Source of the DNA: Strigops habroptila
Taxonomy: Eukaryota > Chordata > Aves > Psittaciformes > Psittacidae
Length of the DNA: 64,000 nucleotides
Assembly: GCF_004027225.2 (NCBI RefSeq)
Contig: NC_046358.1
Span: 60,957,528 to 61,021,527, forward strand
Direction of reading: 5' to 3'
Position 1 is the first letter of the stretch. Each line of letters opens with the position of its first letter. Made by a program: the position numbers and the translations under genes. Below are positions 1-14,829 of this stretch, in pieces. The notes below the pieces were generated by a model, which ran no database searches, was not told where the DNA came from, and saw nothing but the letters and a program-made list of their open reading frames with translations.

Positions 1-3000
1 GAGTCACTGCTGGGCAAACGAGCCAGACGCAGAGCTATTGCGAGTGCACTCTCCACGGTGAAAACTGAGAGATGACTTCTTGGCTTCTGTATTCTTTTAC
101 AGAGCAGTCCTCTCCAGTAAATGCTGGTGATAGGAGAGGAGGAGGTCTGGGAAATGCTACTTCCTGTTGAAACTCTTTAGTTCACATTTACAACTGTCAC
201 CACAAAAGGCAAACGACGTTTTTATACGGTAAGCTTCCACAGTAGTGCTCAGAGGGCTGATAAATGTGCTTTGCAATTCTGGATGAGGGTAGACTGACTC
301 TGCAGGAAGGATCTAGTGTAGTGGACAAACAAAGTGGGTTTATTTCTTAGGTATCTTGAGATATGATTGTATCTACGGTGGGGATTTTATCCAACAGGGT
401 AGCTGTGCAATTGATGCAAGTACCTAATAAGTAGGGGTAAATAGTACTACAAAATGTGTCTTCTTTTTTTTTTCCCCCTTACTATTGCACTGCTTGAAAT
501 CAGGACTAGAGCACTGACACAGATGACAGCAAGCAGATGCTTTATTTCTCAAGGAGTTGGTGTTCTGCAGCTCTGCCCACCATAACCTAGCCATGAGGTC
601 AAAAAACTTGCAGCATTTTTCTTTTCTTTCCTTTGTGCCTCTTCGATAGCACTAGCCCATTTACAAAAATAAACTTCTTCTGTGAGCCTATATTCAGTAT
701 CATGTTTTTCATGCAGCAAGAGTTCACCCAGATAGGAAATCTACTTTGCAGCAGCACAATCTGCTTATCAAATTAAATAAGTGAAATCGCGGATTTCGGT
801 AATCTCTTGAGAGCAGCTTTGTAATGTAAATGAGTTTGATTGCCACTGATAGTCGTTTGCCAGAAGAGCTTGAGGATTTTGGAGATGGCACCTAAATACT
901 ATTTGGAAGGCTCATTGGCTGCAGAACGGTGCCATTGCCGTTTTTCCCATGCTGAAGGACAGCTATCTCCGGGATGTCTGCATGTGCATGGAGACATGAG
1001 CGGCTGTGTGGGCTTCTGCCCGGCAGAAGTCAACATAGCTCAGCAGGGACACGAGTTGTTACCTGTTTTTTCCTGCCTGCAGTTAGTCACGGTATGAGAA
1101 CCTGACACATAACTGTTGGTTAGCTGGTTTCGAAGAGAAACAATTGACTTAATAGCCTGATGAACACTCTGGCCAGTGGGAATAGGAGAAAGCTATTTTT
1201 ATTTTTTTATTTTTTTATTTAAATATTAAATTCTTATCTAGAATCACAGTATTTAAAAGGAACTAGAGTATTCTGATTCTAGTGAGTATAAACATTTTTT
1301 TTTCTCCTTTAACTTTGTGACTAATTTGATAAAAGGGCAGTGCAACAAAGAGTTGGAGTATCACATGCAGATTTAGCCAAGGCACAATGTAGAAACCTCA
1401 TTTGCAGAGCTTGCTCTAGAGCTGACTTGGATTTACTCAGCTAATCTGCCTCTTCCTAGTGTGCACTCTTGCTAAAAAGGCATATATTAAGCATGCATTA
1501 TATGCTGGTAGGATCTTGTCTGCTTCAGAAACCAAATATGTAAAAGTCGTAATTGTAATAGCTGTGTCTATTGTTTTAATCATGGGTTAGTTAATAGGGA
1601 GAGAAAGAATAATTTTTTCTTTTTTTTTTTTTCCTAGCGCATCATGCAAAAGATGTTTTCGGAGGAGTGCCAAGCATGTTCTCATTTCTATTCAGTTCTT
1701 GTGTAAAGGCATTCTAGACAAGAGCAATCAGCATCACAGATGATACAAAAGTAGCCTTGTATTTTCTGCCTAAGAATTTTAAAAGTGCTTCCCACTGGAG
1801 GTATGCTTTTAAGTTACTGCAAGTGTACATGTGGCCTTGAAAACATGTCATGATGCTTGCATACAGGTCTTTAACTACTACTGTTTCACCCAAGAAATGT
1901 CTGCAAACTTAGTTTGATCATGAAGTAATTTCCAGATTTGGACTATTTTGGGATCCTACTCTGTGTTTTCACACACTTGTCAAGGAACAATAATATATTT
2001 GATGGATGCTGGGTGTTAACACATGTTGAGGGAAACTTTCCTCTAGCCAGAACATTTTGAATCCTGTTGTCATCATTCTGTTCCTTCTGGATTGATGTTA
2101 ATTGCCTGTGATGCTGCTGGGGCCAGAAGTGGGCTCAACTTTCAGTTCTTATGTTCTTCCATGTAGCAAGTGAAGGAAACAACCTTGCTTATTTGGAAGT
2201 TGTGCTGCCATATCATTCCAGATGACTATGAACAATCCGAGCAATTCACCACTTGTTAACTTTTATTTTCTATCTTATTTGAATATTTGTTTAAAATGTT
2301 GAGAAAGAGCAGATGATGATTGGCAATCCCCAAGGGAAAGAGGGCATCTGTAATCCAATAACAGATGATTTTCGTTGTTTTTTCTTGTTTTCTTGCATCG
2401 TATAACCTGTCTATGAGAACTTTTTAGCCCATGGGGTTTGAATGTGTTGCTGCTGGCTCTTCGCTTCCTCGTGTCCTCTGGCTTACTCTGTTCTGATAAA
2501 ACATGACTTGTAATTTAGCAGAAAATTATGTAAATGAAGATGTAAAGTTCTTACCAGGGCATTGGAAACTTCAGTTTTAAAGGTCAATTTAAAGAAAACA
2601 TAATCTGCTTGATGTTGTACTTTTGGGACAATTTTAAGTGGCAGAATGGGCAAGGGGGGCACATGCATGATAATATTTAGCAGATAGCAGTATGAGCTAT
2701 GTTGAGTAAAAGTGGGCAATAAATTCCTCGAACACTGTTAGTTTCTACTCTAAATTTAAATCTCAGAATAAGCTAATTTAGCACGGTGTGAAACTAATCA
2801 GGCTAGTACGTATTATATTACTTTATATAGTGTTTCACACAAAATGTAGTCTAGAGAGACCTATGGCCAGCAAGGAGCATGTGATACTTCTAGTCTTGTA
2901 GTAAAATATGTTCCCTCAGAGTGATCTCAATGAGGACTTTTTTGCTAGGAGTTTCATATTCTGGTTGAGGATCAGGCTGGCACTTTTGATATCCATGTAA

Positions 3001-4379
3001 GAGGAGGAAAATGTGGTGTTGGTGTTGTGGTTATCTCTTCCTACTGCATCTCGGCTGGTGGTACCCAAGCACTAATCTGCGCTGATGTACCTTTGCTTTT
3101 AAGAAGTGCAGATGTTTTATCTTTACCATTGTTTTTTTTAAGGATGAGATATTTCCTTACTAGGATGTTAAGGATTTTTTTGGGTAGCTGGGGTCCCCCT
3201 TGAAAGCTGTGTGGAATTGTAATTTTTTGGATTGAATTGCCTTGAAAGGTTGTTTCTAACACCACTCTTTGCTGCCTGCCATCTGCTCTAAGGGCTGTTT
3301 CTTTTTTCAGCTCTGAAATGCAGCCAATTTGGCTGCTGTCCCTCAGGGTGTTGGGAGGAAGAGCTTCTCTTCAGCTGTTGCTGAGGGGAATTCCCTGCAA
3401 CTCCTTAATGTCCCAGAAAGGGGTGAAAGTAGAATGAAGCCTGACAACAGACATTGCCAGGCAGAATTGTGCTCAGTGAACTCTGTCCAGTTTGGGTCAG
3501 AATATCTGTCAGTTCTGGGCTGAGCTATGCAGCTGAAGAAGTTGGTCCTGAGTGTGTGTAAGAGAGACACTTCAAGCTTTCTGTGTACTTCCCTTCCCTG
3601 GTTCTGGCAGAGCAATGTGTGTGATACAGAGAAATCAGGAGCTGAGTCTCAGGTTAGATTTGAATGCCTGGATCTAGCTGTGGTCTTACCGTTCTATGTG
3701 AATTCTTTCACATCCACACCAAAAGTGACAGCAAGACCTTATAAATGAAGTATTTTTCTTCTGACTTGCACTGTTCACTCTATCTGCTGTTCCTTTTGCT
3801 TGCTGTGCCTCAGTTGTAGGGTGTTTAGTCAGATATTCCTCCTGCTCTTTAATGGACTACATCATCATACAGAAACTTGGAGGTGATAGTTTTCTAAACT
3901 GTCCCAAGTCTGTGTCTGCACCACTCACCCACACCTCCCTCTGCTTAGTTTATCACCTTTGAAAGGAAGAGGTACAGGTTTCAGTGTCAGGACACCTTTC
4001 CATGCTGCTGCTATTATCCCATCTTCAGTTGCTGCTTCCATTCTTAAAAGGTGTCTTACTGGACAACTAATTTCCTAGTGTTTTATCTGGCTACCATTTC
4101 AACTCCAACATGGAAATTCAATAAAAAAACTTGATATTTGATGTTCTAATAATCAGGGTCTGACTCAGAAGTGCTCTGTCCCCAGGACTGTCTAGCCTGG
4201 AGGGAGGAGGGCAGGAGTTGGTGCCAACACCATATATCCCAGATATGTTCTCTTTGTATAATGCTAACACGATGGGAGCATGAACGTCCTCTGCTTGAAT
4301 ACTCACAGGTGCTAGCTGTAGTTCTGCTGAAAGTAGCTAATGTTATTTTACAAATATACAAAAACTTTTGTTTTTCAAC
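1..4379. other. Non-coding stretch, no gene recognised
   Basis: AT-rich unique sequence with short T runs (about 465-473, 1198-1220, 1618-1634). Open frames of 60-90 codons (for example 840-1097, 3343-3615) show no protein features. I see no exon with convincing splice sites and family similarity. Confidence 0.7.
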
Positions 4380-4728
4380 TGTGTAGTAATTGAACAGCAG
4401 CTGGCAACTGAGCACTATGCAGCAGCTTGTGTCGGGGTGGGAGAGAGAATCAGAAGAGTGAAAGTGAGAAAACTCGTGGATTGAGATAAAGGCAGTTTAA
4501 GTAAAGAAAAAGGCATGCACAGAAGCAAAGTAAACCAAAGAATTAATTCACCACTTCCCAAGGGCAGGCAGGTGTTCAGCCATCTCCAGGAGAGCAAGGC
4601 TCCATCATGAGTAGCTTGCTTGGGAAGACAAACACCATCACTCCAAACATCCTCCCCCTTCTTCCTTTTTCCCCCAGCTTTATATGCTGAGCATGATGCT
4701 ATATGGTCTGGGACATCCCTTGGGTCAG
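4380..4728 (-). mobile_element. Truncated LTR, same family
   Basis: About 349 bp match the plus-strand left part of the complete copies, from near the terminal TGTGTAG... through TATATGCTGAGCATGATG and GGTCTGGGACATCCCTTGGG. Similarity then stops, so the 5' half of the LTR (read on minus) is missing. It is more diverged than the copy at 24573. Confidence 0.85.
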
Positions 4729-4845
4729 TGTGAACATATGTGAGTCCAAAAGCAAAACATTATAGTGGTCCTGACTGACAAATAATGATGATGTATCTAA
4801 AGAAATACATAGAATGTTTTATGAACACTAATCTCAGAAATTGAT

Positions 4846-4908
4846 ATGGAGATATATAAAATATATAATAATCATTAAAAAATATATAATTATAATAAAA
4901 AATTAAGT
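4846..4908. repeat. AT-rich tract beside the truncated LTR
   Basis: Nearly pure A/T with ATATAT and AATAAT units; no other content seen. Confidence 0.75.
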
Positions 4909-6838
4909 TCTAATGAGATCTCCTGAAAATAAACCAAAAGGAACTGTGCTGCCAGAAAACAAGAAAAATATTATTTGATACAAACCAGAATGTGCAACTG
5001 ACCTTAATCCTGTAACTTTGCATGTAACAAAGTTAAAATAAGAAAAAAAATAACAGGAAGAGGGAAAAGTAGCAAAGATTCCAAAAGTGGGTTTAGATTA
5101 GTAGTGTAGTTAACCCAGTGTTTATTGCTCTGTGTTTGTATCACAAGGTGGAAGTAACATGCTTGCCATGTGCTCTTCATTTTGTAGTTTAGATTACTGC
5201 CCTTTCTCTCCCTTTGTTGGTTTTTGAATTAAATTTAAAAATAGTTTTATTGTGGAGACATTCTTGATGCTGATGCTCTGTTTCTTTCTGTGTATGTACA
5301 TTAACTGCTGTAACAGGTCTGACAGGGATGCTTGGATGCTACTGCAGTGCAAGTGTTTAATACAAATGCTGCTGGGAGATTATTACAGCAAAGGCAGCAC
5401 CAGCTTACAGAGAGAAGTACAGTAATAACATCCAGGAATTCCTGAGCTTTCAGCTCGGACCAGCTACCAGCTCTCCTCAAGTAAATTGCATCACATCTTG
5501 CTGCTCTTATCTTCTTTACTTAAAGAAAATAATAGTTTCTCAGTATAGTGTAAGACAGCTGCAGGTGATAACCTCCATAAGCCTTTAAATGGAAGAGAGT
5601 ATTATTATTAAACAGCTTTTTTACTATTGTGCACATCTACATTAAGTCTTATTTGCAGAAAAAATTCCAGATGACTTGAGAAATTACACTTATTGTGTGT
5701 TGCAAGAATTAGACTGGTATTGTTTTAGCATTAGGCTGACATTAATAACCTGGAGTGTGGCTTATAGATGGGAGCTACTGCACATAGTGCACAAATATGG
5801 AGTAGCAGAAATAGAGCAATCCCACTAGGACCAGGAGATAACCAGTGAGAACAGGAGAACAGTGCATCTTGAATAGTACATCCACTATTCTGCCCATATG
5901 ACAAACACTAAATCAAATATGTTCTGGTCAGCTGCAGAGCAGCACAAATATCCTTTCCCAATTTCTTTTCCCTTGGCCCCCAAAATTATATTGAATTACT
6001 ACCAGAGTGTATATTTTGAATCTGAACAAATACATAGTTATCCTTTTGCAAAGATGTGCAGTTTCTAATTAAATTGTTTTAACTGTTCCATTTCAATCAA
6101 CCTACATAAACGTCAAAGATTAGAAAGGAATCTGTTCCTGTAGTCCTTCGCCGTCTCCACAGAATTGTTCTTAGCAATATAAATGATGTTTGTTCTCCTG
6201 TTACTGCATCTCCAGATAATGAGCAGTTTTATTATAGTTGAAGCATTATCCCAGCATGTATTTGCAAGAAGCATATGACAATGAAAGTAATTTTTCATTA
6301 TTTTTCTTAATATCTGTAGACCATCTATGCATTTGATAAATATTTATACTCAGCTCTGAACAGAAATATATTCCTTTTTTCTAAATTACCCTCCACTGCA
6401 GTTGCTCTGCATGACTTTTTTCTTTTTATCCACCATAAAACTATTTTTAAGGTCATCTTCATATTTTGCATTAATACTTTTTCTTCCCTATATTTATTAG
6501 GAATGTGTGATATGGACAATGGAGGCATTATTTAGTTAAGGTAATTGTAAGTTTTACTTTAGATCTGTCACAGATTACTATACAGGATTTTTTTTCTTGT
6601 AATATATATCTTTGTTACTGCTAAAATTATACTTTTAGAAGCACTACTCAATGGTCTTGTTTTCAAGTAGACTGTATCAGGAAAAGGAGTATCATGAGAT
6701 ATTCAAAAGCATTCTGTTTCTGACAAGATTTGTCACTTTTTAATTTGAATATCCCCCCAGCATATAAGGTTCATTACAACTAACTATAGTAAAATCTTCA
6801 TTGTATTTACACTTGGATTTATGACGTAGCTACCAAAA

Positions 6839-6859
6839 GGGGGGGTGGGGGGGGGTGGA
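6839..6859 (+). repeat. Poly(G) tract
   Basis: G runs of 7 and 9 separated by single T, in AT-rich surroundings; a possible single-strand quadruplex former. Confidence 0.8.
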
Positions 6860-8929
6860 GATTAAAAAAACTCTATTTGATGATAATGCTTTCTGCAAAG
6901 AGAAACTCTGAGGCAGCAAGTTTGGCTGATCCGGGAGAGTGACTGCATCAAAATATTTTGTACAAGTAAAAGTGTCTGCATCATTTTCAGAGGTAAGAAA
7001 AGGAGAAGGAAAGATTTGAGTGCCAAACGGATGTGTGAGGGTCTCCTGTTTTATACTGTCTCCTGTTTCACAACAAATTTTTGTTTGGGACCAATTCTCC
7101 TGATGTTGGCATTGCTTCCTTCTTCTCTTACATTTATATTGGTGATTGTTAGATGGATGACACACATGAAATACACTCTCTCCTTTTTAATTTCAGTTTT
7201 ATCTAAAAATAGAGGCTCTGTAGCAGAAGAGCATCATGGAAGATAATGGGATGATGCACAGAAAGGAAATATCAAGCAGCAAGAGAAAGACCAGCTATAT
7301 TCTGTCCACAAAATCTTCTCTCTATGTAGCACTTAGCAGCAATTATGGGGAAACAGACATTGCCCTCTAAAATCTTGACAGCTAAAATCCAGCTGTTTGT
7401 TGCTGCATTCTAATCCGTTTTGCTTTATAGTTTTCTGCAGTGACAGTATTTTAATTTAATGGGTGTTTAGTGAATTTGTTTTCAGAATTGCGAATCTCTC
7501 TGTCACAGATCTTATTAATGCAGATTAAGCATGAGGAACATTGTCTTAGTGAGCAGGAAGAGCACACTGGTGTCTATTTCTTCCTTGTCCCTTGTTCTAT
7601 GCAAGGGAGGAGTCACTAGTGATCTGGGAGATACAGAACACACATGTAGATGCATCTGGGTTTTTTCTAATTTAAGAAAGTTAAGATGTGTGTGTCTTCA
7701 TCACAGACAACTTAAACTGCAAGGAAGCTGTGCACATTTTGTATATATTTGTCATAGTTTTCTGTATTTTCTATTAATATACTATTGATGTTTGGATAGT
7801 TCTCAAATGTTTTTGTTATCTATTCTTCTCAAGTGGATGTTAAACATGGCCTTGCACAACTCTTGGTATGTTAAAGGTAATTGGCAGTGGTGGTGTTATT
7901 TGCAGGCATGCACTGTGTTAAAGGATTGCATTATAATGGGTCATTTTTCACTTTTCCTCTGCCAATGTAGGCTAAGTTAACACCACTGATCACTAAATGA
8001 GGATTTGAACGTCTCTTTTATTGCCAGTGGTGTCAGAATTCACATGAAGGAATTAATACGAACCCTTTTATATACTTAGTGGAAAAATATAGTGCAGTGA
8101 AAGCTACCTGGTTTTATGGTTTCTTGGTATTGAGAAAAATCCGTTACACCTCATAAGTTCTTATTGTGTTGTATAGGAACCATGAGTTTGATGCATCTGG
8201 CAAGTGTAAGAATGAATGCAGAAATGTTTCTACAGATGTCACAATTGTGCATCAATTTGTATTTATGTTGTTTCCTAATACTTTGTGCTCTTAACAGCAC
8301 CCTTGTCCTGCCAGGAGAAAAAATAAGTTCTGCGCATGTGCTCAGTGTCCACCAACATGGTGCAAGGTGGCTTTGTCCTTCTGTAGTGCACTTCATACCA
8401 GCAGCACAGCAGGAGCTCTGTAGCAGCTGCAGACACACACAGCAGCCCAAAGCCTGGATTTAAAATTCCCAACAGCTGGAACAGAGCTTATTACATTTTC
8501 CAGTGTATTTCAAGGCCCTTTAACTACTGTAAAGACACCCCTTTTGTTGCTATTTTCAAACAGAACATGACATCTGCTGAAGAGGTAACTACGTTAGAAA
8601 AATGAGGAGATTGTTAGGCAGAAGTTTAGTGGTATGGCAACGGTAAGTCAAAGAAGGTAATCATGGTAAAAGAAAGTGGTAGAGTAACTTAGCATGTATA
8701 TAGACGATATTGAGTCCTGTATGAGTAATAGAAAACATTTAACAAATCAATAATTTCCATGTTTACCAGAGCATATACTTTCAGTTTGCTTCAGTGGTGC
8801 ATTAAAATGATGGAAGTGTGGTAAAAGTTGTCACTTAGTTTAGTTTAAAAGAATTACTTTTAGCAGAATTATACTTTATCAGGAATTTGGAGATGTTGAA
8901 GTGATGTTTTCTGTGTCATGAAACTGGGG

Positions 8930-9054
8930 ATTTTTTAGTTTGTGGGGGTTTTTTGGTTGTTTTTTTGGTTGTTTTGTTGGTTTTTTTTTGTTTGTTTGTT
9001 TGTTTGTGTGTTTTGTTTGGTGGTGGTTGTTTTGGTTATTTCTTTTTTTTTTTT
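8930..9054. repeat. T/G-rich low-complexity tract with (GTTT)n core
   Basis: About 125 bases consist almost entirely of T and G, with (GTTT)n at about 8989-9006 and a T run at its right end. A 79-codon plus-strand frame across it is an artefact of this composition. Confidence 0.85.
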
Positions 9055-12000
9055 GAAGTACCTAACTATAAGCTGACGGTTCTAAGCAGTTGTATTTTGT
9101 CTATAGATTGTTACAAAAAGTTATTCCTTGTCCCTAGAAAAGAGACTTCTAGATGCTTTTCAGAATGTGTTCATCTTCCCATTTGTGGTTAGACGTGAAA
9201 ATGGCTTTGAAAGTGCAAACTTCTTACAGGAGTATTTTTATATGCGCTTTTACTTTTGGTTGTAGGGCTGGCTGGCTTTTACCTGTACAGATTAAAGGAA
9301 AAATACATGGTCAATATTTATCCAGAATTTCGATTGCAGCATATAAGCTTATAAACTTCAAAGTTTCCAGTAGAGATATAGATACTGTTGAATAATTTGA
9401 TGCTGAAATGGTACTCTTACACTAATATCATATTCCTTTCCTCTCAATGTGTGCATAAAATTTCCTTGAAGAGCCGTGTATGCTCTTGATGCCTTACTGC
9501 AGCACTGTCGTTTCCTGTGCCTTTTATCATGTGTTAATGTAGCCTTTGCCTTATCCAGTTTTTTGCACTTTTGGCTCTTTCAGGCCAATGTCTCTGGCTC
9601 CAGAGTAAACACTAAAGTTCTGAAATTAGTTGTAATGATCACTATTTCTCTATTCCCTCAATAGTTCTTAAAGAACCTTGAAAAACAAAAAAGTAACTCC
9701 CAAGGGTGATTGAAACTTGTAATTTCTTCTTGCTCAACGTGAAGTTCTATAATCCTCCAGCACATTACATGGTTGTCCTGTGGCATTAGGGTATTAGTAC
9801 TAATGGAAAGACATAGTTATTACAAACAATTCCAAATTTCACGGTGTGTATCTTAATAGCAGAAAGGGATTTTCTCATGATTAAAAAGAAAAATGGGTGG
9901 CAAAATAAGGAAGAAATGCTTGTTACATAGGATGATCCCCTGGAGGCTTAATTACTGAAAAAACAAATAGGAGGTAAATGTTCAAGATGTTTACAGGTTA
10001 AACATTCCATAAGTATCTTTTAAATAAGAGTATCTTCAGCCTTGGAGCAGCTAATTGCTCAAGAATCACAGCCATTTATGCTGCTTCATTTTCCCCTGGG
10101 ACCGACACTCACAACAGGATAATTCTTACCCTGATGTAAGTGTCACAGTAGGGACTCAGTGTAATTTGCTGATATGATATCAAAAATAGCATTAAGGTAA
10201 TTGCATTTTGCACTTGTAATGTTTCACAGGCAATAATATAACTGTAAATTACACCTTTTTTTTTTGGTTGTAGTAACCTGGTTGTTCCCCACCAGAACTG
10301 CTTTTCTTTTCCTTTTAAGGAATGGCAGTTACTTGAAAGTCTGGGAGCTGTTTTAGTGTCCTCAATGCAGAAGTGTATTCAATAATCAGAGTTAAAGAAC
10401 AAACTGGAGTTAAGTATTACACTGTTTGACTTGTGAGGTGCCCTCTAAACTAAGTTGATCGATTGTATGATTTATCTTCAGTACCGTTCCATGATAGTTT
10501 AAATTGAACTCTTTGACGTCTCGTTTTCTGGAAGTAAAATGAGTAGGTTCTTTCTTGTTGTTTGGGTGTATTTCTATTGATAAAATTAAATCTCGTGTTG
10601 AAAAATTCTCTTTAACACTCGCTTTAACTGTGAATTATACAGCCTTATAAGGAAGCTCAGTATTTGCAACTCTTAGGATGACCTGATGGTACTGCTGTTC
10701 TTAGAGTCCATGGTAATGAGAGTTCAATGAAGAAGTGACAACACCAAGAAAATCAGGCATTGGTTTGTTGGGAATTAGCATCAAGATTTGGATTAATTGA
10801 GCTCCTCTAGTTTACACCAGATGACAGAATGACCCAAGTGTTCCTCAGTTGGGTCACGAGGGACAAAGGAAGTGGATTTAATTATCTTTTAGACTCAGCA
10901 TGACCAGAGAATTTGCAAAGCTTTGTTGTAAGCTGGTGGTGTATCTTGCAAATCGTTTATCTGGGGAATGCCCAAAAAGTCCTGAGAAGCACTTCATTTA
11001 CATGTGATATCTTATTTAGATGATATCTGATCATCTTATTTAGATATTTTAGAATAGATTTACCACTTTCATCTTGCAGAAAGGATGATTGCTCATTAAA
11101 TCTTTCTCCAAACAGGCAAAAAGATCACAGAGATGGCAAATATGTGGGATCAGAACTTAAGTCTGAAAAGGCACATCTGAGTATAATTTTTATTTTGCCA
11201 TTGAACAGTGATAGGGACCCTTTTTGCAGACAGACAAATGCTTGCCGTTACTTTATGCTCAAAGGCAACATTGAAAGTGACCTGGAACAGGCAGGAACTG
11301 ACTTTTTTTCTACTAATATGATATGAAAGTTTTATCATATTAGGAATTTTCTGTCATGGTGGATTAGTATCAGGTCATGTTAATGTTCATTTTTACTAAC
11401 TTACAATGAAATGTGTTAACGTGACTACACTTCACTATCACCCAAGAAAAAAAGCAGAATGATTTTATATTAATGTGATACCACAGAAAGATTTCAATAT
11501 CTCTGTCCCATGACAAGTAGGGAGTACTTAAAAATAAAATATACAATGGCTTGAGACAAGAATTTTGTGATATTTTTTTTTTTTATTTAGCTTTTTTTTC
11601 CCCTGGATGAACCCCCTTCCTCTGCCCTCCCAACCCCCCAGCACCATGTCCATAATGTTTAAGAGTTCCTGGCTTTTTGAAGTGATGAATTTTGAAGCAA
11701 TTTGGGCCTGATTTTGTAATTATGGTTGCTCTTGCATTTGTGGCTAAAAGTCATTGGGAGCTGCAAATAGGGAGTACCTGTACAAAACAGCCCAAGGTGT
11801 TCCAGGCTGATTATCCCTTGACTTTCAGCAAAGCAAGTGCTGACTTCTCAAAATGTTGACCTAGAAGCCAAATTTAAAAAAAAAAAAAAAAGGAGGGGAA
11901 GAAAAGCCATTATATTGTGTCCATGCTCCATTATGCACAGAATGCTGTGGCCAGAAATAATTAACAGGCACAAAGGGTGGCAGTTAGTCACTTGGCTGTA

Positions 12001-14829
12001 TGAGTGTACCTGCAAGGTTTCTTTCATCTGGAGCCAAAATCTGATCAAAATGTCTAATGTCAGAAAAGTTCAATCTTTTGTAAATTATGACCAGAAAAAA
12101 AGAAAAAGCTTGGTTTTAATCCTGGCTCCAAACTTAATACAGGACAAAGTATGTGAGTTTAGATCCTAAATTTGAATTCAAGTCATCGCTAATTCTGAAA
12201 GTTTGTACTGTGGCTTTCAGTTTTAACTTCTGATACAGCTAATATTCCTAAAAGCTTTGGTTTGAAATAAAAGGGGACAAAACCTTTCAAAAACTCCAGA
12301 GAGGTGATAAGTACATGTAACATGTACTTATTTTCTGAAGTGCAGGATTTCCTCATTATAACAGATCCATGACTAAGACTGGGTTTCCTGCTAGAAGGTG
12401 ATGAAACATGTTTCATTAGGTCAGAGGACATGTGCACTCTTTTTGCTATAGACTCTTGGTAAGTAAGGGGAGGAGAAACCCTCACCCCCTTTTTCAGTGT
12501 GAAGGTAAAACATGCTATTCTAAGTGATGGAAGTGCCCTTGTGGCTGGTCTGGAATCAGTTGTCCTTCCACAGTTTGTCATACTTGCCCTGTGTGAGCTG
12601 TGCAGTGACGACTTCCAGGAGGACTGTGGAGCTGCAGGGCAGGGCTAGAGGTGTTGTGCCAGCTCTTGTGTTTTAACACCTACAAATGAGAGAGGCCTTT
12701 GTGCTCGAAAGGACGGGAAGGGCAGGCAGACACAGTAGGCTGTCAGTCAGTGTCACAGGACCAGGCACTCTCTCCACGGACTGAACTTCAGCAATGCTGT
12801 CAAAGTGGGGCACAAGTCTCCCCTGATCCAGGTTGTTCCAAATGCTTTTATGAGTAGGTCATGGCATAATTGAGCTGATCGGCACTCAGAGGTACAAAAA
12901 AGGTGGACTCACTCTACTCAGGGAATTTGGAACCTGAAATGCTCTGCATCATTCAAAATGCTGACTTGAGATACTCATGCAAGTAAATCTCCTAATCCTT
13001 GGCTCAGCACAGGGGTGATAGCTAGCTGGTAATGGGTACTGGGGAGGAGGTGTGGAAAGCCAAACTGAGCTTGGTCTGCCTGAGAAATGTAAAAGAACAT
13101 TGAATTACAGAAAAAAGCTGAAGTTTTAATGTCAGTATATTGGCAACGTGTTTGTAGTCATTTAAAAACTGTCAGGTTTGACACCCTAGCCTCTTCATCC
13201 TAGTGCTGTCCCCATGAGGTTCAGAAGCTTCTCATCAGGATGGCCTTGATTAAAATGGCAGCACCACTATCTGTAGATTTCTGCTTTCACTAATCACTAA
13301 TACCATGTTATCTCTCCCTTCAGACTTTCAGACTGATTTTTAATTTTTATGTTTGCAATTACAAGTGATTTATATGAGAATTCATTGCACAACCTATCCA
13401 GAATCATTAAATTCACCTAGGTTGAATAACCTGATGTTCATCTGGAAATAACCAAATCAGTGACATTATCTTACTGAATTGTCGTCTGCTTTGAAGTATA
13501 AAGCTTATCTTTTCTTTTTGTCTTTTTTTTTCCCCCCCCCTCCTCTCAAATATAGTGGTTAGTGGGGGGGAGACAATTTTAATTCATAAGAGGTAATTAG
13601 CCAAGTCTGAAAGGTGTGCACTAATTACAGAATGCTGTATATCTTGTGCAGCTGATTGCAGCACAGGTTTCTGAATGGTAGCTATGATTTTTTCCAAACA
13701 CTGTTCAGTAATTTGAAATGTTATTAGGGGATTAACTTTCCATACGAAAAGCTAAACTAATACTTATTATACAGATTATAACAGCGAGTGGCCTAAGAAG
13801 CTGTTGAGGCCATTATTTTTTCAGGCTGTAGTCACTGCCAAAGGCAGAGGAGAGTACAGGATAACCAGCCCAGCTAGGGGAATAGGCAGAGCACTATCCT
13901 CTGCTGTTCCTCATCCCTCCCACCTGTGCCAACATGAATCAAGCTGATGGGCTCCATTTATGAACATGACTCTTCATATAAGAGGCAGAGGAGAAGAGGT
14001 GTAAGGATTGTTGTGTTATATTGTTTTGCTACATTTGCAACTATGCTCCATCTTATTGAATTTTTAGCTGTTTTGGAATATGGCTGGCAGAAGACAACCT
14101 TTGGGAAAAGACTAGGTGGGTTTACTATTTTGAGAAAACAGTAGTACACCTTTAAGTATTTATTTCAGTTTGATTGATACTGGATAAAGTTAGTTTTTGC
14201 AGCCACTATTTTAAAACTTATTAGATGGCTTGTTTTGATGTACTTTTTATGGCAGTGTTAGTTGTTGTTTATTCTCTCTCCTTCTCAGCTTTTATGTTCC
14301 TATAGGGGCATATATTCTCTCTTTATGTGACCTCTGATATTTGTTCAACACATGGGAAATCTGGATTCCTGGATTCCTCCAAGCATGAGGCTTCTAAAGC
14401 ATATGAGGCTGCCTCCAAGCTGAAAGCATGAGGCTGCAGCTAGAGCTAAAGGTTTGTAGTTAGAGTAAAAACCTTCCATCCCCTGTGAAAGAGGTAACAG
14501 CCAATGCAGACCTAACTTTAAATGAAGGCCATACCAGCTATGAACATGGAGAGTGGATGTGGGAGTAGGTGCGCCAGTGGTGATGGAAAAGGAAGCTCTT
14601 AGATTTCTCTGCTGAATAAGTTGGCACTTAAGTGTGGGGCTCAGACTAGGGGCTGCAAAATGCACATTAATCAGTGGATGGAAACTCTCTGTGTCCAGCT
14701 TGAGCTTCTAGGGGAAATGTAACCCTATTTTGGAAAAGAAAGGACTAAATGATAAAGCTTGCTCATCTTTTTTATTCTGTACCATGGTGTATTGTTAAAT
14801 TCCAATACCACCTTCACACACAGCACCCT

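Noticed and set aside
8325..8345. NRF1-like TGCGCATGTGC site
   Set aside because: One mismatch from the core, isolated, no CpG island or gene start nearby.
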